Source: Flavobacteriaceae bacterium PS02334
GTDB lineage: Bacteria; Bacteroidota; Bacteroidia; Flavobacteriales; Flavobacteriaceae
Direction: 5' to 3'
DNA: 64,000 bases
Assembly (NCBI GenBank): GCA_029959295.1
Contig: JASCOH010000001.1
Coordinates: forward strand, 558,001 to 622,000
Shown: positions 39,284 to 48,052 of the stretch, piece by piece
How the letters are laid out: every line of letters starts with the position of its first letter
How positions within the stretch are numbered: position 1 is the stretch's first letter
Notes under the pieces: generated by a model
Database searches by the model: none
What the model saw: only the letters and a program-made list of their open reading frames with translations
What the model was told of the DNA's origin: nothing
Made by a program: the position numbers and the translations under genes

Positions 39284-40252
39284 ATGAGAGAAGTTGCATT
39301 CATAAAACAAAATAAAGAAAAATGGCTCGATTTCGAGCAGGCAATTTTTGGTAAAGCTAAAAAAAATCCTGATGAAATGGCCAGTTTATATATACATTTG
39401 GTTAATGATTTGTCATATGCACAAACTTATTATCCTAGAAGTAAGACAGTTGTATACTTAAATTATTTAGCCTCACAGATTTACCAAAAAATTTACAAGA
39501 CCAAAAGAACTGAAACCAATCGCATTGTTTATTTTTTTTCAATTGAAGCGCCGCTTTTGATTTATCAATACAGAAGATATGTTTTGTACTCTTTTGTGCT
39601 GTTTTTTCTCTTCGTAGGCATTGGCGCGATCTCAGCAAGATACGACCAAGATTTTGTGCGCCTGATTTTAGGAGACGATTATGTCAACATGACTTTGGAA
39701 AATATCAAAGACGGAAATCCTGTTGCGGTTTATAAAAAAGGAGGCAATTTCGGAATGGCTTTCGGCATCACATTGAACAATTTATACGTCGGATTGCGCT
39801 GTTTTCTCTATGGAATTTTTGGAGGTCTTGGCACTTTTTACATTTATATGCAAAACTGTATTATGCTTGGTGCTTTTCAATATTTTTTCTATGATCAAAA
39901 AGTGTTTTGGGAAAGCGTTAGAGGTATTTGGATTCACGGTTCGATGGAAATTTTCGCCATCGTAATTGAAGCTGCAGCTGGATTTATTTTAGGCGCTTCC
40001 ATCCTATTTCCAAAAACATATTCTAGATTTAATTCTTTTAAAATAGGCTTTAAAGATAGTTTCAAAATTTTATTGAGTACGATGCCCTTTACAGTCGCCG
40101 CTGGAATTTTAGAAGGTTTTGTGACCCGATATTCCTTAGAAATGCCGAACTGGTTGAATGTTTTTATCATTCTTTCCACACTTTCGCTGATTTCTTTTTA
40201 CTTTTTAATATTTCCATTCATCGTACATAAAAAAATGCAGAAAGCAGTATGA
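39284..40252 (+). CDS. SpoIIM-like (stage II sporulation protein M family) membrane protein
   Basis: The 322-residue protein has a soluble N-terminal region (about 100 residues, with MREVAFIKQNKEKWLDFEQAI) and about five membrane helices containing NNLYVGLRCFLYGIFGGLGTFYIYMQNCIMLGAF and IHGSMEIFAIVIEAAAGFILG. These match the SpoIIM family, whose Gly-rich helices and HGxxE motif are conserved. The organism does not look sporogenic. In MoxR operons this family is a membrane component of unknown mechanism. It is the first gene of the operon and overlaps the next by four bases. Confidence 0.88.
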   Translation: MREVAFIKQNKEKWLDFEQAIFGKAKKNPDEMASLYIHLVNDLSYAQTYYPRSKTVVYLNYLASQIYQKIYKTKRTETNRIVYFFSIEAPLLIYQYRRYVLYSFVLFFLFVGIGAISARYDQDFVRLILGDDYVNMTLENIKDGNPVAVYKKGGNFGMAFGITLNNLYVGLRCFLYGIFGGLGTFYIYMQNCIMLGAFQYFFYDQKVFWESVRGIWIHGSMEIFAIVIEAAAGFILGASILFPKTYSRFNSFKIGFKDSFKILLSTMPFTVAAGILEGFVTRYSLEMPNWLNVFIILSTLSLISFYFLIFPFIVHKKMQKAV

Positions 40253-41199
40253 TAACTTTATTTAAAAAACGCACTTTCAGCGACTTGCTTAGCGATTCCT
40301 TTAATTTTTTTAAATTGGAAGGCAAGCATTTTTTCAAGAATTATTTCATCGTAAATGGAATTTTTCTCTTGCTTTTGATCGTGCTTTCCTATTTTCTCTT
40401 CCAAGTATATTTTGAAGCGCTGACTTCCGGAATGGCTTCAAACGGAAATTCTGGTTATAATTTTGCTGAAAAGCTTTTCAATAATAATTTCGGATTAATT
40501 GTCGGCGGCGCTATATTTTTTGGAGTTTTGATGCTTTTCATAACGCTTTTGAATTTTGCTTATCCAGTAATTTATTTAAAATTATACGAAAAAAATAACG
40601 GCAATAATTTCCAAATCAGCGACATCGTAAAAGAATTAAAATCTAAAATCGGGAAAATGTTTTTATTTTTCCTAATTTCTTTAGTGACAGTACTTCCGCT
40701 GATTGTAATCTTATTTTTAGTCTTAATATTGCTCTCATTTGTGCTAATCGGAATTCCGCTGTTGATTATTTCATTTCCGCTACTTTTCAGTTTGATGAGC
40801 TTGAGTCTCTACGAATATATCAACAATGACAAAGGTTTTTTCAGTGCGATAAGAAAAGCTTTTGAATACATTTTTAAGGAATTTTGGCCCATCGTCGGCT
40901 CCACTTTAATCATGTATGTTATCATCCAAACTGTCATGACGATTATTTCGATGATTCCTTATTTTATAGGCATGATTTCTATTTTTTCTACGATAGAAGA
41001 AAATCCAAATTCACAGGAAACATTTTCTGCCCTTGGAATTTTGATGATCGTCATTTTCATAATATCGATTTTATCAAATTACATTCTTCATAACTTGCTG
41101 ATGATCAACCAAGGAATGATTTATTATAGCATCAGAGAAAAAATAGAGCATAAAACTTCATTTACAGATATCGATAGCATCGGAACCCATTTTGAATAA
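40249..41199 (+). CDS. Integral membrane protein of the MoxR operon
   Basis: The 316-residue protein has about six hydrophobic segments. It begins with a soluble stretch, LFKKRTFSDLLSDSFNFFKLEGKHFFKNYFIVNGIFLLLLIVLSYFLF, and continues with paired long helices. The DUF4013-like or glycerophosphodiesterase-membrane-domain-like arrangement is suggestive, but I cannot assign a family firmly. Overlaps of four bases upstream and eight bases downstream tie it into the operon. Confidence 0.65.
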   Translation: MITLFKKRTFSDLLSDSFNFFKLEGKHFFKNYFIVNGIFLLLLIVLSYFLFQVYFEALTSGMASNGNSGYNFAEKLFNNNFGLIVGGAIFFGVLMLFITLLNFAYPVIYLKLYEKNNGNNFQISDIVKELKSKIGKMFLFFLISLVTVLPLIVILFLVLILLSFVLIGIPLLIISFPLLFSLMSLSLYEYINNDKGFFSAIRKAFEYIFKEFWPIVGSTLIMYVIIQTVMTIISMIPYFIGMISIFSTIEENPNSQETFSALGILMIVIFIISILSNYILHNLLMINQGMIYYSIREKIEHKTSFTDIDSIGTHFE

Positions 41200-41953
41200 A
41201 TTCTTCTACATATTTTTTCTTTTTTTCTGCCTAAATGTTGCGGCTCAAGATTCTTTGGCCATAGCTGAAAATGATTCGGTTGAAAAAATAATTTTCAAAG
41301 AAAGTGATATCTTGATTGATTCAAGCGCTGTAGAAAAACGCTCTTTTTCGCCAAATTTGAAGCAGAAATACAATGATGATGAATTTATCTACGAAGAAGT
41401 AATAAAAGAAAAAAGCTCGTGGACACGTTTCATGGAATGGCTCAGCTATTGGCTTGGAAGAATTTTCAGCTTCGGAAGCGATGGGCAATCGATGTCAGTC
41501 ATCGAAATTCTATTGAAAATTATTGCTGTCGGAATCGTCATTTTTGTAATTTATCTTATCGTAAAAGCAATCATGAACGACGAAGGCCAATGGATTTTCG
41601 GAAAATCATCTGATAAAAAAATCATCAATTATGATGAAATCGAAAAGAATTTACAGCTTGTAGATTTTGAGAAACTAATCAAAGAAGCCTTAAAATCAGG
41701 AGAAAACCGCTTGGCAATTCGCTATCATTATTTGTGGCTCTTGAAAAAAATGGCGGCGAAAGAAATCATCGAGTGGGATGTCGAAAAAACCAATTCTGAT
41801 TATCTCTATGAAATAAAAAACGTGAAGCTGAAAGAGGATTTTGCCTATCTCTCCTATTTGTACAATAATATTTGGTATGGTGAATTCGACCTTGAGGAAA
41901 AAACTTCTGAAAAGGCCATAAAAGCTTTCCAAAAAACAATCCAAACACTTTAA
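41192..41953 (+). CDS. DUF4129 domain protein
   Basis: The 253-residue protein has a signal-like N-terminus (FFYIFFLFFCLNVAAQ), an extracytoplasmic region, one membrane helix near residue 110-125 (IIAVGIVIFVIYLIV) and a cytoplasmic C-terminus with LAIRYHYLWLLKKMAAKEIIEWDVEKTNSDYLYEI...LSYLYNNIWYGEFDL, the DUF4129 motif. The start is TTG at 41192, overlapping the upstream stop by eight bases. DUF4129 proteins commonly accompany DUF58 and transglutaminase/MoxR genes. The function is unknown. Confidence 0.8.
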   Translation: MNKFFYIFFLFFCLNVAAQDSLAIAENDSVEKIIFKESDILIDSSAVEKRSFSPNLKQKYNDDEFIYEEVIKEKSSWTRFMEWLSYWLGRIFSFGSDGQSMSVIEILLKIIAVGIVIFVIYLIVKAIMNDEGQWIFGKSSDKKIINYDEIEKNLQLVDFEKLIKEALKSGENRLAIRYHYLWLLKKMAAKEIIEWDVEKTNSDYLYEIKNVKLKEDFAYLSYLYNNIWYGEFDLEEKTSEKAIKAFQKTIQTL

Positions 41954-41954
41954 G

Positions 41955-43178
41955 ATGAACAAAACCATCAAAATATATATCGTGTTTTTGGTACTGCTTT
42001 TAGTGGGAATTATTTTTGTGGATGCCAATCGCCCAAAACCTATAAATTGGTCGCCAACTTATGCAATCAATGACAAAATTCCGTTTGGAATGTATGTTTT
42101 CAAGCAAGAATCAGACAAGCTTTTTAAAAATCAAAAGGTAAATGCGATTTTTGAAACGGCTTATGAATATTTTGAACCTTTGTATGATTATGATACTTTG
42201 GTCAATACGTATAAAAAAACCGGAACAATCCTCTCCATTTCAGAAAATTACTTGATTGACGACGAATCTACACAGGAGATTTTATATTTCGTCCAGCATG
42301 GAAACAAGGCTTTTATAAGCTCTAAAAACTTTCCGCAGAAATTGATGGACAGTTTGAAATTTACGTATTCCGCAAAATATATTGGTAATGACAGCCTAGA
42401 CTCTTGGGTTGCAAATCCAAAATTAGGAAGCAAAAAATACAATATTGCCATTGGCGCCGGAAATACTTATTTTGAAAAAATTGATACGCTTACAACTACT
42501 GTTTTAGGCTATCAAGGCAATAAAGAAAAGTTAGTAAATTTCATAAAAGTGCCTTACGGAAATGGAGAAATTTATCTTCACACACAGCCTGCTGCTTTTA
42601 CAAATTACCATCTTTTAAAAGAAAATCATGCCGAATATGCTTCAAAAGTTTTATCTTATGTTGGCAAAGGCGAAGTTTTCTGGCTCTTAAAAAATCAATC
42701 CGGAATTGTAGTTTCAAACTCGCCATTGCGCTATATTTTAAGCCAGCCAGCTTTAAAATGGGCAATGTATATTTCCTTAATCGGAATGCTGATTTTCATC
42801 ATTTTCACAGCAAAGAGAAGACAGCGAATTATTCCGATTATAAAGCCTTTGACCAATACAACGGTCGATTTTACAAAAACAATTGGCAATTTATATTTTC
42901 AAGAAGGAAATCACGATAACATTATTGAAAAGAAAATCATATATTTCCTAGAAAAAATAAGGCATGAATATCTTCTCGACACAACAGTTTTAGATGAAGT
43001 TTTCATAAAAAGATTGCAGCAAAAAACGGGTCGAAAAATAGAAGATATCGAAAGAGCGGTATATTTGATCAATCAGCACAGAAAAAATTACCATCAATCC
43101 GTCGAAAGCGATTTGATTGCATTAAATGCGGCGATTGAAAAAATTACGGCAGAAAACAAATCAGAAAAGAACACTTAA
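41955..43178 (+). CDS. DUF4350 domain protein
   Basis: The 407-residue protein has an N-terminal membrane helix (YIVFLVLLLVGIIFV), followed by RPKPINWSPTYAINDKIPFGMYVFKQ and GTILSISENYLIDDESTQEILYFVQHGNKAFISS, typical of DUF4350. A second membrane helix lies near residues 270-285 (MYISLIGMLIFIIFT). The C-terminal cytoplasmic helical part (IENLE...KKIIYFLEKIRHEYLLD) may contact the MoxR ATPase. It begins one base after the DUF4129 stop. The function is unknown. Confidence 0.82.
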   Translation: MNKTIKIYIVFLVLLLVGIIFVDANRPKPINWSPTYAINDKIPFGMYVFKQESDKLFKNQKVNAIFETAYEYFEPLYDYDTLVNTYKKTGTILSISENYLIDDESTQEILYFVQHGNKAFISSKNFPQKLMDSLKFTYSAKYIGNDSLDSWVANPKLGSKKYNIAIGAGNTYFEKIDTLTTTVLGYQGNKEKLVNFIKVPYGNGEIYLHTQPAAFTNYHLLKENHAEYASKVLSYVGKGEVFWLLKNQSGIVVSNSPLRYILSQPALKWAMYISLIGMLIFIIFTAKRRQRIIPIIKPLTNTTVDFTKTIGNLYFQEGNHDNIIEKKIIYFLEKIRHEYLLDTTVLDEVFIKRLQQKTGRKIEDIERAVYLINQHRKNYHQSVESDLIALNAAIEKITAENKSEKNT

Positions 43179-43189
43179 TCCAAATAAAA

Positions 43190-44206
43190 ATGGAAGAAAA
43201 TATAGAGAATAACAATATCGAAAACACAAGCGAAAATGTAAATTTTCAGTCAAGATTGGATTTAAGTCCGTTGCAGGAAAGCATTGAAAAGATCAAGGCT
43301 GAAATCGGTACGGTTATCGTCGGACAGCACAAAATGATCGATCAGCTTTTGGTTGCCATTCTTTCAAATGGCCACGTTTTATTAGAAGGAGTTCCGGGAG
43401 TTGCCAAAACAATTACGGCAAAATTGCTTTCAAAAACATTGAATATTGGTTTCAGCAGAATTCAGTTTACGCCAGATTTAATGCCTTCAGATATTTTAGG
43501 AACTTCTGTTTATGACTTGAAAAAATCTGAATTCGAATTCAAAAAAGGTCCGATTTTCTCGAACTTAATTTTGATTGACGAGATCAACCGAGCTCCGGCA
43601 AAAACGCAGGCCGCCTTGTTCGAAGTTATGGAAGAACGCCAAATTACGATGGACGGAACTACATATTTATTAGAAGCGCCGTTTTTGGTAATCGCCACGC
43701 AAAACCCAATCGAGCAGGAAGGAACTTATCGTTTGCCAGAAGCCCAATTGGACCGTTTCTTGTTCAAAATCAATATCGATTATCCAAAATTAGACGAAGA
43801 AATTTTAATTATCCAAAAAGAACATCTTCTTCAAAATCAAGGAAAATTAGACAATATCAAAACGGTTTTGACTTCAGCAGAAATCCAGAAATACCAAGCT
43901 TTGGTAAAACAGATTATTGTTGAACCGCAATTGCTGGAATATATAGCAAAATTAGTCGTGAACACTAGAGAAAATGCCTTTTTATATTTAGGAGCTTCGC
44001 CTCGTGCTTCTATTGCAATTTTAAATGCGGCGAAAGGTTATGCAGCAATCCGCGGACGTGATTTTGTGACTCCGGAAGACATTAAGGAAGCGGCAATTCC
44101 TGTTTTGCAACATAGAGTTATCGTGACTCCAGAACGTGAAATGGAAGGGATTACTAGCGTAGAAATCATCAAGCAAATCATTGAAGCGATTGAAATTCCG
44201 AGATAA
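43190..44206 (+). CDS. MoxR family AAA+ ATPase
   Basis: The 338-residue cytoplasmic ATPase has Walker A GVPGVAKT (67-74), Walker B LILIDEIN (126-133) followed by RAPAKTQAALFEVMEERQ, sensor-1-like IATQNPIEQEGTYRLPEAQLDRF, and the helical lid with GASPRASIAILNAAKGYAAIRGRDFVTPEDI. These are classic MoxR features; the family acts as chaperone-like ATPases that assemble or activate partner complexes. Its partners are likely the membrane proteins encoded around it. It starts 11 bases after the DUF4350 gene. Confidence 0.93.
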   Translation: MEENIENNNIENTSENVNFQSRLDLSPLQESIEKIKAEIGTVIVGQHKMIDQLLVAILSNGHVLLEGVPGVAKTITAKLLSKTLNIGFSRIQFTPDLMPSDILGTSVYDLKKSEFEFKKGPIFSNLILIDEINRAPAKTQAALFEVMEERQITMDGTTYLLEAPFLVIATQNPIEQEGTYRLPEAQLDRFLFKINIDYPKLDEEILIIQKEHLLQNQGKLDNIKTVLTSAEIQKYQALVKQIIVEPQLLEYIAKLVVNTRENAFLYLGASPRASIAILNAAKGYAAIRGRDFVTPEDIKEAAIPVLQHRVIVTPEREMEGITSVEIIKQIIEAIEIPR

Positions 44207-44242
44207 TTTTAATTGATTTTTCATCTTTAGAACTATAGCAGT

Positions 44243-45574
44243 TTGAGCTTTTTTAAAAAATTATACCTAAACAGTTTCTTTTATTTCGCATTGTTTTGCG
44301 TCGTGTTCGTGTTTTGCTTGGCTTTTATTTTTCCAGCATTATATAACGCTTCGTGGTATTTGCTATTAGTTTTGGTATCTTTTTTATTTTTAGATATCTT
44401 GATTTTATTTCTTGCGAAAACAGGAATAGAAGCTTCAAGAATTGCTCCAGAAAAATTGTCGAACGGCGATGAAAATCCGATTGGAATTGATATTAAAAAT
44501 TATTACACTTTTCCGATTGGCGTTAAAATAATTGATGAAATTCCGGAACAGTTTCAAGTTCGAAATTTCGAGATTTCCAGAAAAGTCAAGGCTTCTTCAC
44601 CAGACGACATTCAATATTACCTACGTCCAACGGAACGTGGCGAGTATATTTTTGGAAATTTAAATGTATATGCAAGCTCTCCTTTGTGCTTGATTTCCAG
44701 AAGATTTACGTTCAATAAAAACCAAATGGTTCCGACTTATCCTTCTTATATTCAATTAAGAAAATATGATTTGATGGCTTTTTCGAACAATTTATTTCAA
44801 TATGGCGTAAAGAAAATTAGAAGAATCGGCCACACGATGGAATTTGAGCAAATCAAGGAATATGTGCAAGGCGACGACATCAGAACGCTGAATTGGAAAG
44901 CGACGGCAAAGAAAAATTCGTTGATGGTAAATCAATTCCAAGACGAAAAATCACAGTCGATTTATATGGCAATTGACAAAGGCCGTGTCATGAAAATGCC
45001 TTTCAACGGCTTGAGTTTATTGGATTATGCCATAAATGCAACTTTAGTTTTGTCAAACGTAATTCTGAAAAAGCAAGACAAAGCAGGAATGTTTGCTTTC
45101 TCAAAAAAAGTAGAAAATCGCGTTGTTGCTGAAAAGCGCTCTTCACAAATGCAACAGATTTTAGAAAGTCTTTACAACATCAAAACTGACTTTTTTGAAA
45201 GCGATTATAGCAGATTATACGCAGATATTAAGAAAAATATCAACCAGCGAAGCCTGATTATTTTATATACAAATTTTGAAACTTTAGATGGTTTGCATCG
45301 CCAATTGCCTTACTTAAAAGGAATTGCAAAAAACCATTTATTAGTTGTAGTCTTTTTTCAAAATACTGAATTGAACGAAATTATCAATTCAAAAGCGGTT
45401 ACGATTCAAGAAGTTTATGACAAAGCGATTGCCGAAAAATTTGCTTTTGAAAAAAGATTAATCGTAAACGAATTAAAGAAATACGGAATTTATTCTGTCT
45501 TGACACAGCCAGAAAATCTTACTTTAGACACAATTAATAAATATTTGGAAATTAAAGCGAGGGGGATTCTTTAA
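44243..45574 (+). CDS. DUF58 domain protein
   Basis: The 443-residue protein has two N-terminal membrane helices and the DUF58 core QGDDIRTLNWKATAKKNSLMVNQFQDEKSQSIYMAIDKGRVM (about residues 210-250), followed by a von Willebrand A-like region with LSLLDYAINATLVLSNVILKKQDKAGMFAFS. The start is TTG; no ATG is available before the membrane segment. DUF58 proteins nearly always follow MoxR genes, and the vWA-like fold is thought to serve protein contacts. It is the last gene of the operon. Confidence 0.9.
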   Translation: MSFFKKLYLNSFFYFALFCVVFVFCLAFIFPALYNASWYLLLVLVSFLFLDILILFLAKTGIEASRIAPEKLSNGDENPIGIDIKNYYTFPIGVKIIDEIPEQFQVRNFEISRKVKASSPDDIQYYLRPTERGEYIFGNLNVYASSPLCLISRRFTFNKNQMVPTYPSYIQLRKYDLMAFSNNLFQYGVKKIRRIGHTMEFEQIKEYVQGDDIRTLNWKATAKKNSLMVNQFQDEKSQSIYMAIDKGRVMKMPFNGLSLLDYAINATLVLSNVILKKQDKAGMFAFSKKVENRVVAEKRSSQMQQILESLYNIKTDFFESDYSRLYADIKKNINQRSLIILYTNFETLDGLHRQLPYLKGIAKNHLLVVVFFQNTELNEIINSKAVTIQEVYDKAIAEKFAFEKRLIVNELKKYGIYSVLTQPENLTLDTINKYLEIKARGIL

Positions 45575-45583
45575 GACAATTTT

Positions 45584-45611
45584 GTCATTCCGAAGAAGGA
45601 GGAATCTCATC
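45584..45611. repeat. GTCATTCCGAAG...AGGAATCTCATC intergenic repeat
   Basis: The segment contains the inverted pair ATTCC...GGAAT around GAAGAAGGA. It has the form of a dispersed Flavobacterium-type intergenic repeat and lies between the MoxR operon and the methyltransferase gene. Only this copy is in the window. Confidence 0.45.
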
Positions 45612-45669
45612 TTTCACAGAAACTAAAATCTTAGTACCTTAGCAACTTAAAAACTCAGATCTTAAAATT

Positions 45670-46455
45670 TTGAAACAAATCACTTCTGTCCAAAATCCTT
45701 TCATAAAATCATTGGTTTTACTTCAGGAAAAATCGAAAGCCAGAAAGCAATTCGGTACTTTTTTAATCGAAGGCCAAAGGGAAATTGAGCTGGCGCAAAA
45801 GGGCGGTTATGAAATCGAAACTATTTTATTTTTGCCAGAAATCAGTTCTGAATTTGAAGCGAAAAAACTTTCCCGTTCGGCAGAATTGATTGAAATCAGC
45901 AAAGACGTTTACCAAAAATTGGCTTATCGCGATACCACCGAAGGAATTTTAGCTATTGCAAAATCTAAAAATCTTTCTTTATCAGAATTAAATTTAGGAG
46001 AAAATCCGTTAATTCTTGTAGCAGAAGCTCCGGAAAAACCTGGGAATATCGGAGCTATTCTAAGAACTGCTGACGCTGCAAATCTCGACGCAGTTATTAT
46101 TGCCAATCCAAAAAGCGATTTATACAATCCAAATATTGTGCGTTCAAGCGTGGGTTGCCTATTTACAAATAACATTGCGACTGGAACTACTGAAGAAATT
46201 ATTTCCTTTCTAAAAGCGAAAAATATAAATATTTATTGCGCAACTTTACAGAATTCAACTGGTTACCATACGCAAGATTACACAACTCCAACGGCGTTAG
46301 TTGTGGGAACGGAAGCGACTGGATTGACTCAAGAATGGCGCGATAATGCTACTCAAAATATAATTATTCCAATGCAAGGCGCGATTGATTCTATGAATGT
46401 TTCAGTTGCAGCGGCGATTTTAATTTTTGAGGCAAAAAGACAACGAGGATTTTAA
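45670..46455 (+). CDS. SpoU/TrmH-family RNA methyltransferase
   Basis: The 261-residue protein has an N-terminal substrate-binding domain (RKQFGTFLIEGQREIELAQKGG) and a SPOUT knot domain with EKPGNIGAILRTADAANLDAVII (motif 1), VVGTEATGLTQEW (motif 2) and IIPMQGAIDSMNVSVAAAILIFE (motif 3). Members 2'-O-methylate ribose in tRNA or 23S rRNA; this one resembles the RlmB/TsnR group, but the target base cannot be assigned. The start is TTG at 45670, which fits the conserved N-terminus. Confidence 0.88.
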   Translation: MKQITSVQNPFIKSLVLLQEKSKARKQFGTFLIEGQREIELAQKGGYEIETILFLPEISSEFEAKKLSRSAELIEISKDVYQKLAYRDTTEGILAIAKSKNLSLSELNLGENPLILVAEAPEKPGNIGAILRTADAANLDAVIIANPKSDLYNPNIVRSSVGCLFTNNIATGTTEEIISFLKAKNINIYCATLQNSTGYHTQDYTTPTALVVGTEATGLTQEWRDNATQNIIIPMQGAIDSMNVSVAAAILIFEAKRQRGF

Positions 46456-46462
46456 TTTTTTT

Positions 46463-46505
46463 ACCGCAGATTCACAGATTAAAGAAAAATCTATAAATCT
46501 GCGGT
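46463..46505 (+). repeat. Second CCGCAGATTC palindromic intergenic repeat
   Basis: ACCGCAGATT (46463-46472) and AATCTGCGGT (46496-46505) form 10-bp arms. The 18-base core ACCGCAGATTCACAGATT is identical to the copy at 20706-20744 read on the minus strand. There is no T run here, so termination is unlikely. Confidence 0.75.
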
Positions 46506-46522
46506 TACTATATTTAGACATT

Positions 46523-48052
46523 ATGAAATACAAAATACTATTAGCAGGATTATTATTTACAGTAAATAGTTTTGCTCAAATTACTTCTGCTCAAATCGAC
46601 GAAGTTGTAGAAAAAACTTTAAAAACTTTTGACGTTCCAGGAATTGCAGTTGCTGTAATAAAAGACGGAAAAGTAATCCATTCAAAAGGATATGGCGTAA
46701 AATCAATCACTACAAAAGAAAAAGTAAACGAAAATACTTTATTTGGAATTGCTTCCAACAGCAAAGCTTTCACAAGTGCTTCGCTGGCCATTTTAGTCGA
46801 CGAAGGCAAGATAAAATGGGACGATAAGGTCACCAAATATTTGCCAGAATTTAAAATGTACAATGACTATGTGACTAATGAATTCACGATTAGAGATTTG
46901 CTTACTCACAGAAGCGGTCTTGGACTTGGTGCTGGAGATTTGATGATTTGGCCTGACGGATCTGATTTTAAAGCGAGCGATATCATTCAAAACATCCAAT
47001 ATTTAAAGCCCGTTTCTGGATTTAGAACTAAATATGATTATGACAATCTCTTATACATTATTGCTGGAGAAGTCGTTCACAAAGCAAGCGGATTGAGTTG
47101 GAATGAATTTGTAGAAACTAGAATTTTCAAGCCTTTGGAAATGAAAAACACTGGCTCTACTTGGAACCGCTTGAAAGATACTTCGAATGTAATCATACCT
47201 CACGTGCCGATTGATGGAAAATTAAAAGAAATAGTTCGCTATAAAAACCAAACGTTTGACGCTGCTGCCGGAATTTATTCTAGTGTAAATGACATGAGCA
47301 AATGGGCAATTATGCAACTCAACAAAGGAAAATATGGCAACCAAAAATTATTTTCTGAAAAAGAACATGCCGAAATGTGGACACCGCAGACTTTGATGCC
47401 GAATAAAACGACTATTCCTTATAATTCACTGTTTAAAGCATATGGTTTAGGCTGGCAATTGAATGATGTGAAAGGAAAACTGCAGGTTTCGCACACTGGA
47501 GGTTTGGAAGGAATTGTGACGCAAGTTACTTTGATTCCAGAATTAAATTTGGGTATAATCGTTTTCACAAATCAGCAATCTGGCGCCGCTTTTAGTGCGA
47601 TTACAAATACAATCAAAGATAGTTATTTGGGAATTGCTCCAATCGACCACGTCGCTGAATTCAGTAAAAAAGCAAAAGATTCTGAAGAAAAAGCAGACAA
47701 AGTTACTGATGAAGTTTGGAAAACCGTGGCTGACAATAAAAAGGATAAAAACCTGAAAGTAGATTTAAAAAAATACGCTGGAAATTACAAAGACAACTGG
47801 CTTGGAGAAATCGTAATTACAGAGAAAAAAGGAAAATTATATTTCGCTTCAAAACGCTCCCCGCAACTTTCAGGAGAGATTTTTTATTACAAAGAAAACA
47901 ATCTGGTCGTAAAATGGAACAACCGTTATTTTCATGCCGATGCACATTTGCTGTTTGAAAATAATAATGAAACTCTAAAAATGCAACCAATTTCGCCATC
48001 AACAGATTTCAGCTATGATTTTCAAGATTTAGAGTTTCATAAATTAAAATAA
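46523..48052 (+). CDS. Class C beta-lactamase-like serine hydrolase with DUF3471-like domain
   Basis: The protein has a signal peptide (MKYKILLAGLLFTVNSFAQ) and a serine hydrolase fold: SxxK as SNSK (Ser78, Lys81), YxN as YDN (173-175), and HTGG (324-327) replacing the KTG triad. The C-terminal 100 residues (YAGNYKDNWLGEIVI...FHADAHLLFE) match a DUF3471-type domain. It is probably an exported peptidase or esterase rather than a resistance enzyme. A longer frame opens at 46427, but ATG at 46523 gives the signal peptide and clears the palindromic repeat; length is then 509 residues. Confidence 0.88.
   Translation: MKYKILLAGLLFTVNSFAQITSAQIDEVVEKTLKTFDVPGIAVAVIKDGKVIHSKGYGVKSITTKEKVNENTLFGIASNSKAFTSASLAILVDEGKIKWDDKVTKYLPEFKMYNDYVTNEFTIRDLLTHRSGLGLGAGDLMIWPDGSDFKASDIIQNIQYLKPVSGFRTKYDYDNLLYIIAGEVVHKASGLSWNEFVETRIFKPLEMKNTGSTWNRLKDTSNVIIPHVPIDGKLKEIVRYKNQTFDAAAGIYSSVNDMSKWAIMQLNKGKYGNQKLFSEKEHAEMWTPQTLMPNKTTIPYNSLFKAYGLGWQLNDVKGKLQVSHTGGLEGIVTQVTLIPELNLGIIVFTNQQSGAAFSAITNTIKDSYLGIAPIDHVAEFSKKAKDSEEKADKVTDEVWKTVADNKKDKNLKVDLKKYAGNYKDNWLGEIVITEKKGKLYFASKRSPQLSGEIFYYKENNLVVKWNNRYFHADAHLLFENNNETLKMQPISPSTDFSYDFQDLEFHKLK

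Noticed and set aside
39284-40252. Sporulation function from the SpoIIM family name
   Set aside because: Nothing else in the window suggests sporulation; the gene belongs to a MoxR operon.
46523-48052. Beta-lactam resistance gene
   Set aside because: It has the class C serine hydrolase motifs, but HTGG replaces KTG and a DUF3471-type domain is attached, as in exported peptidases or esterases.
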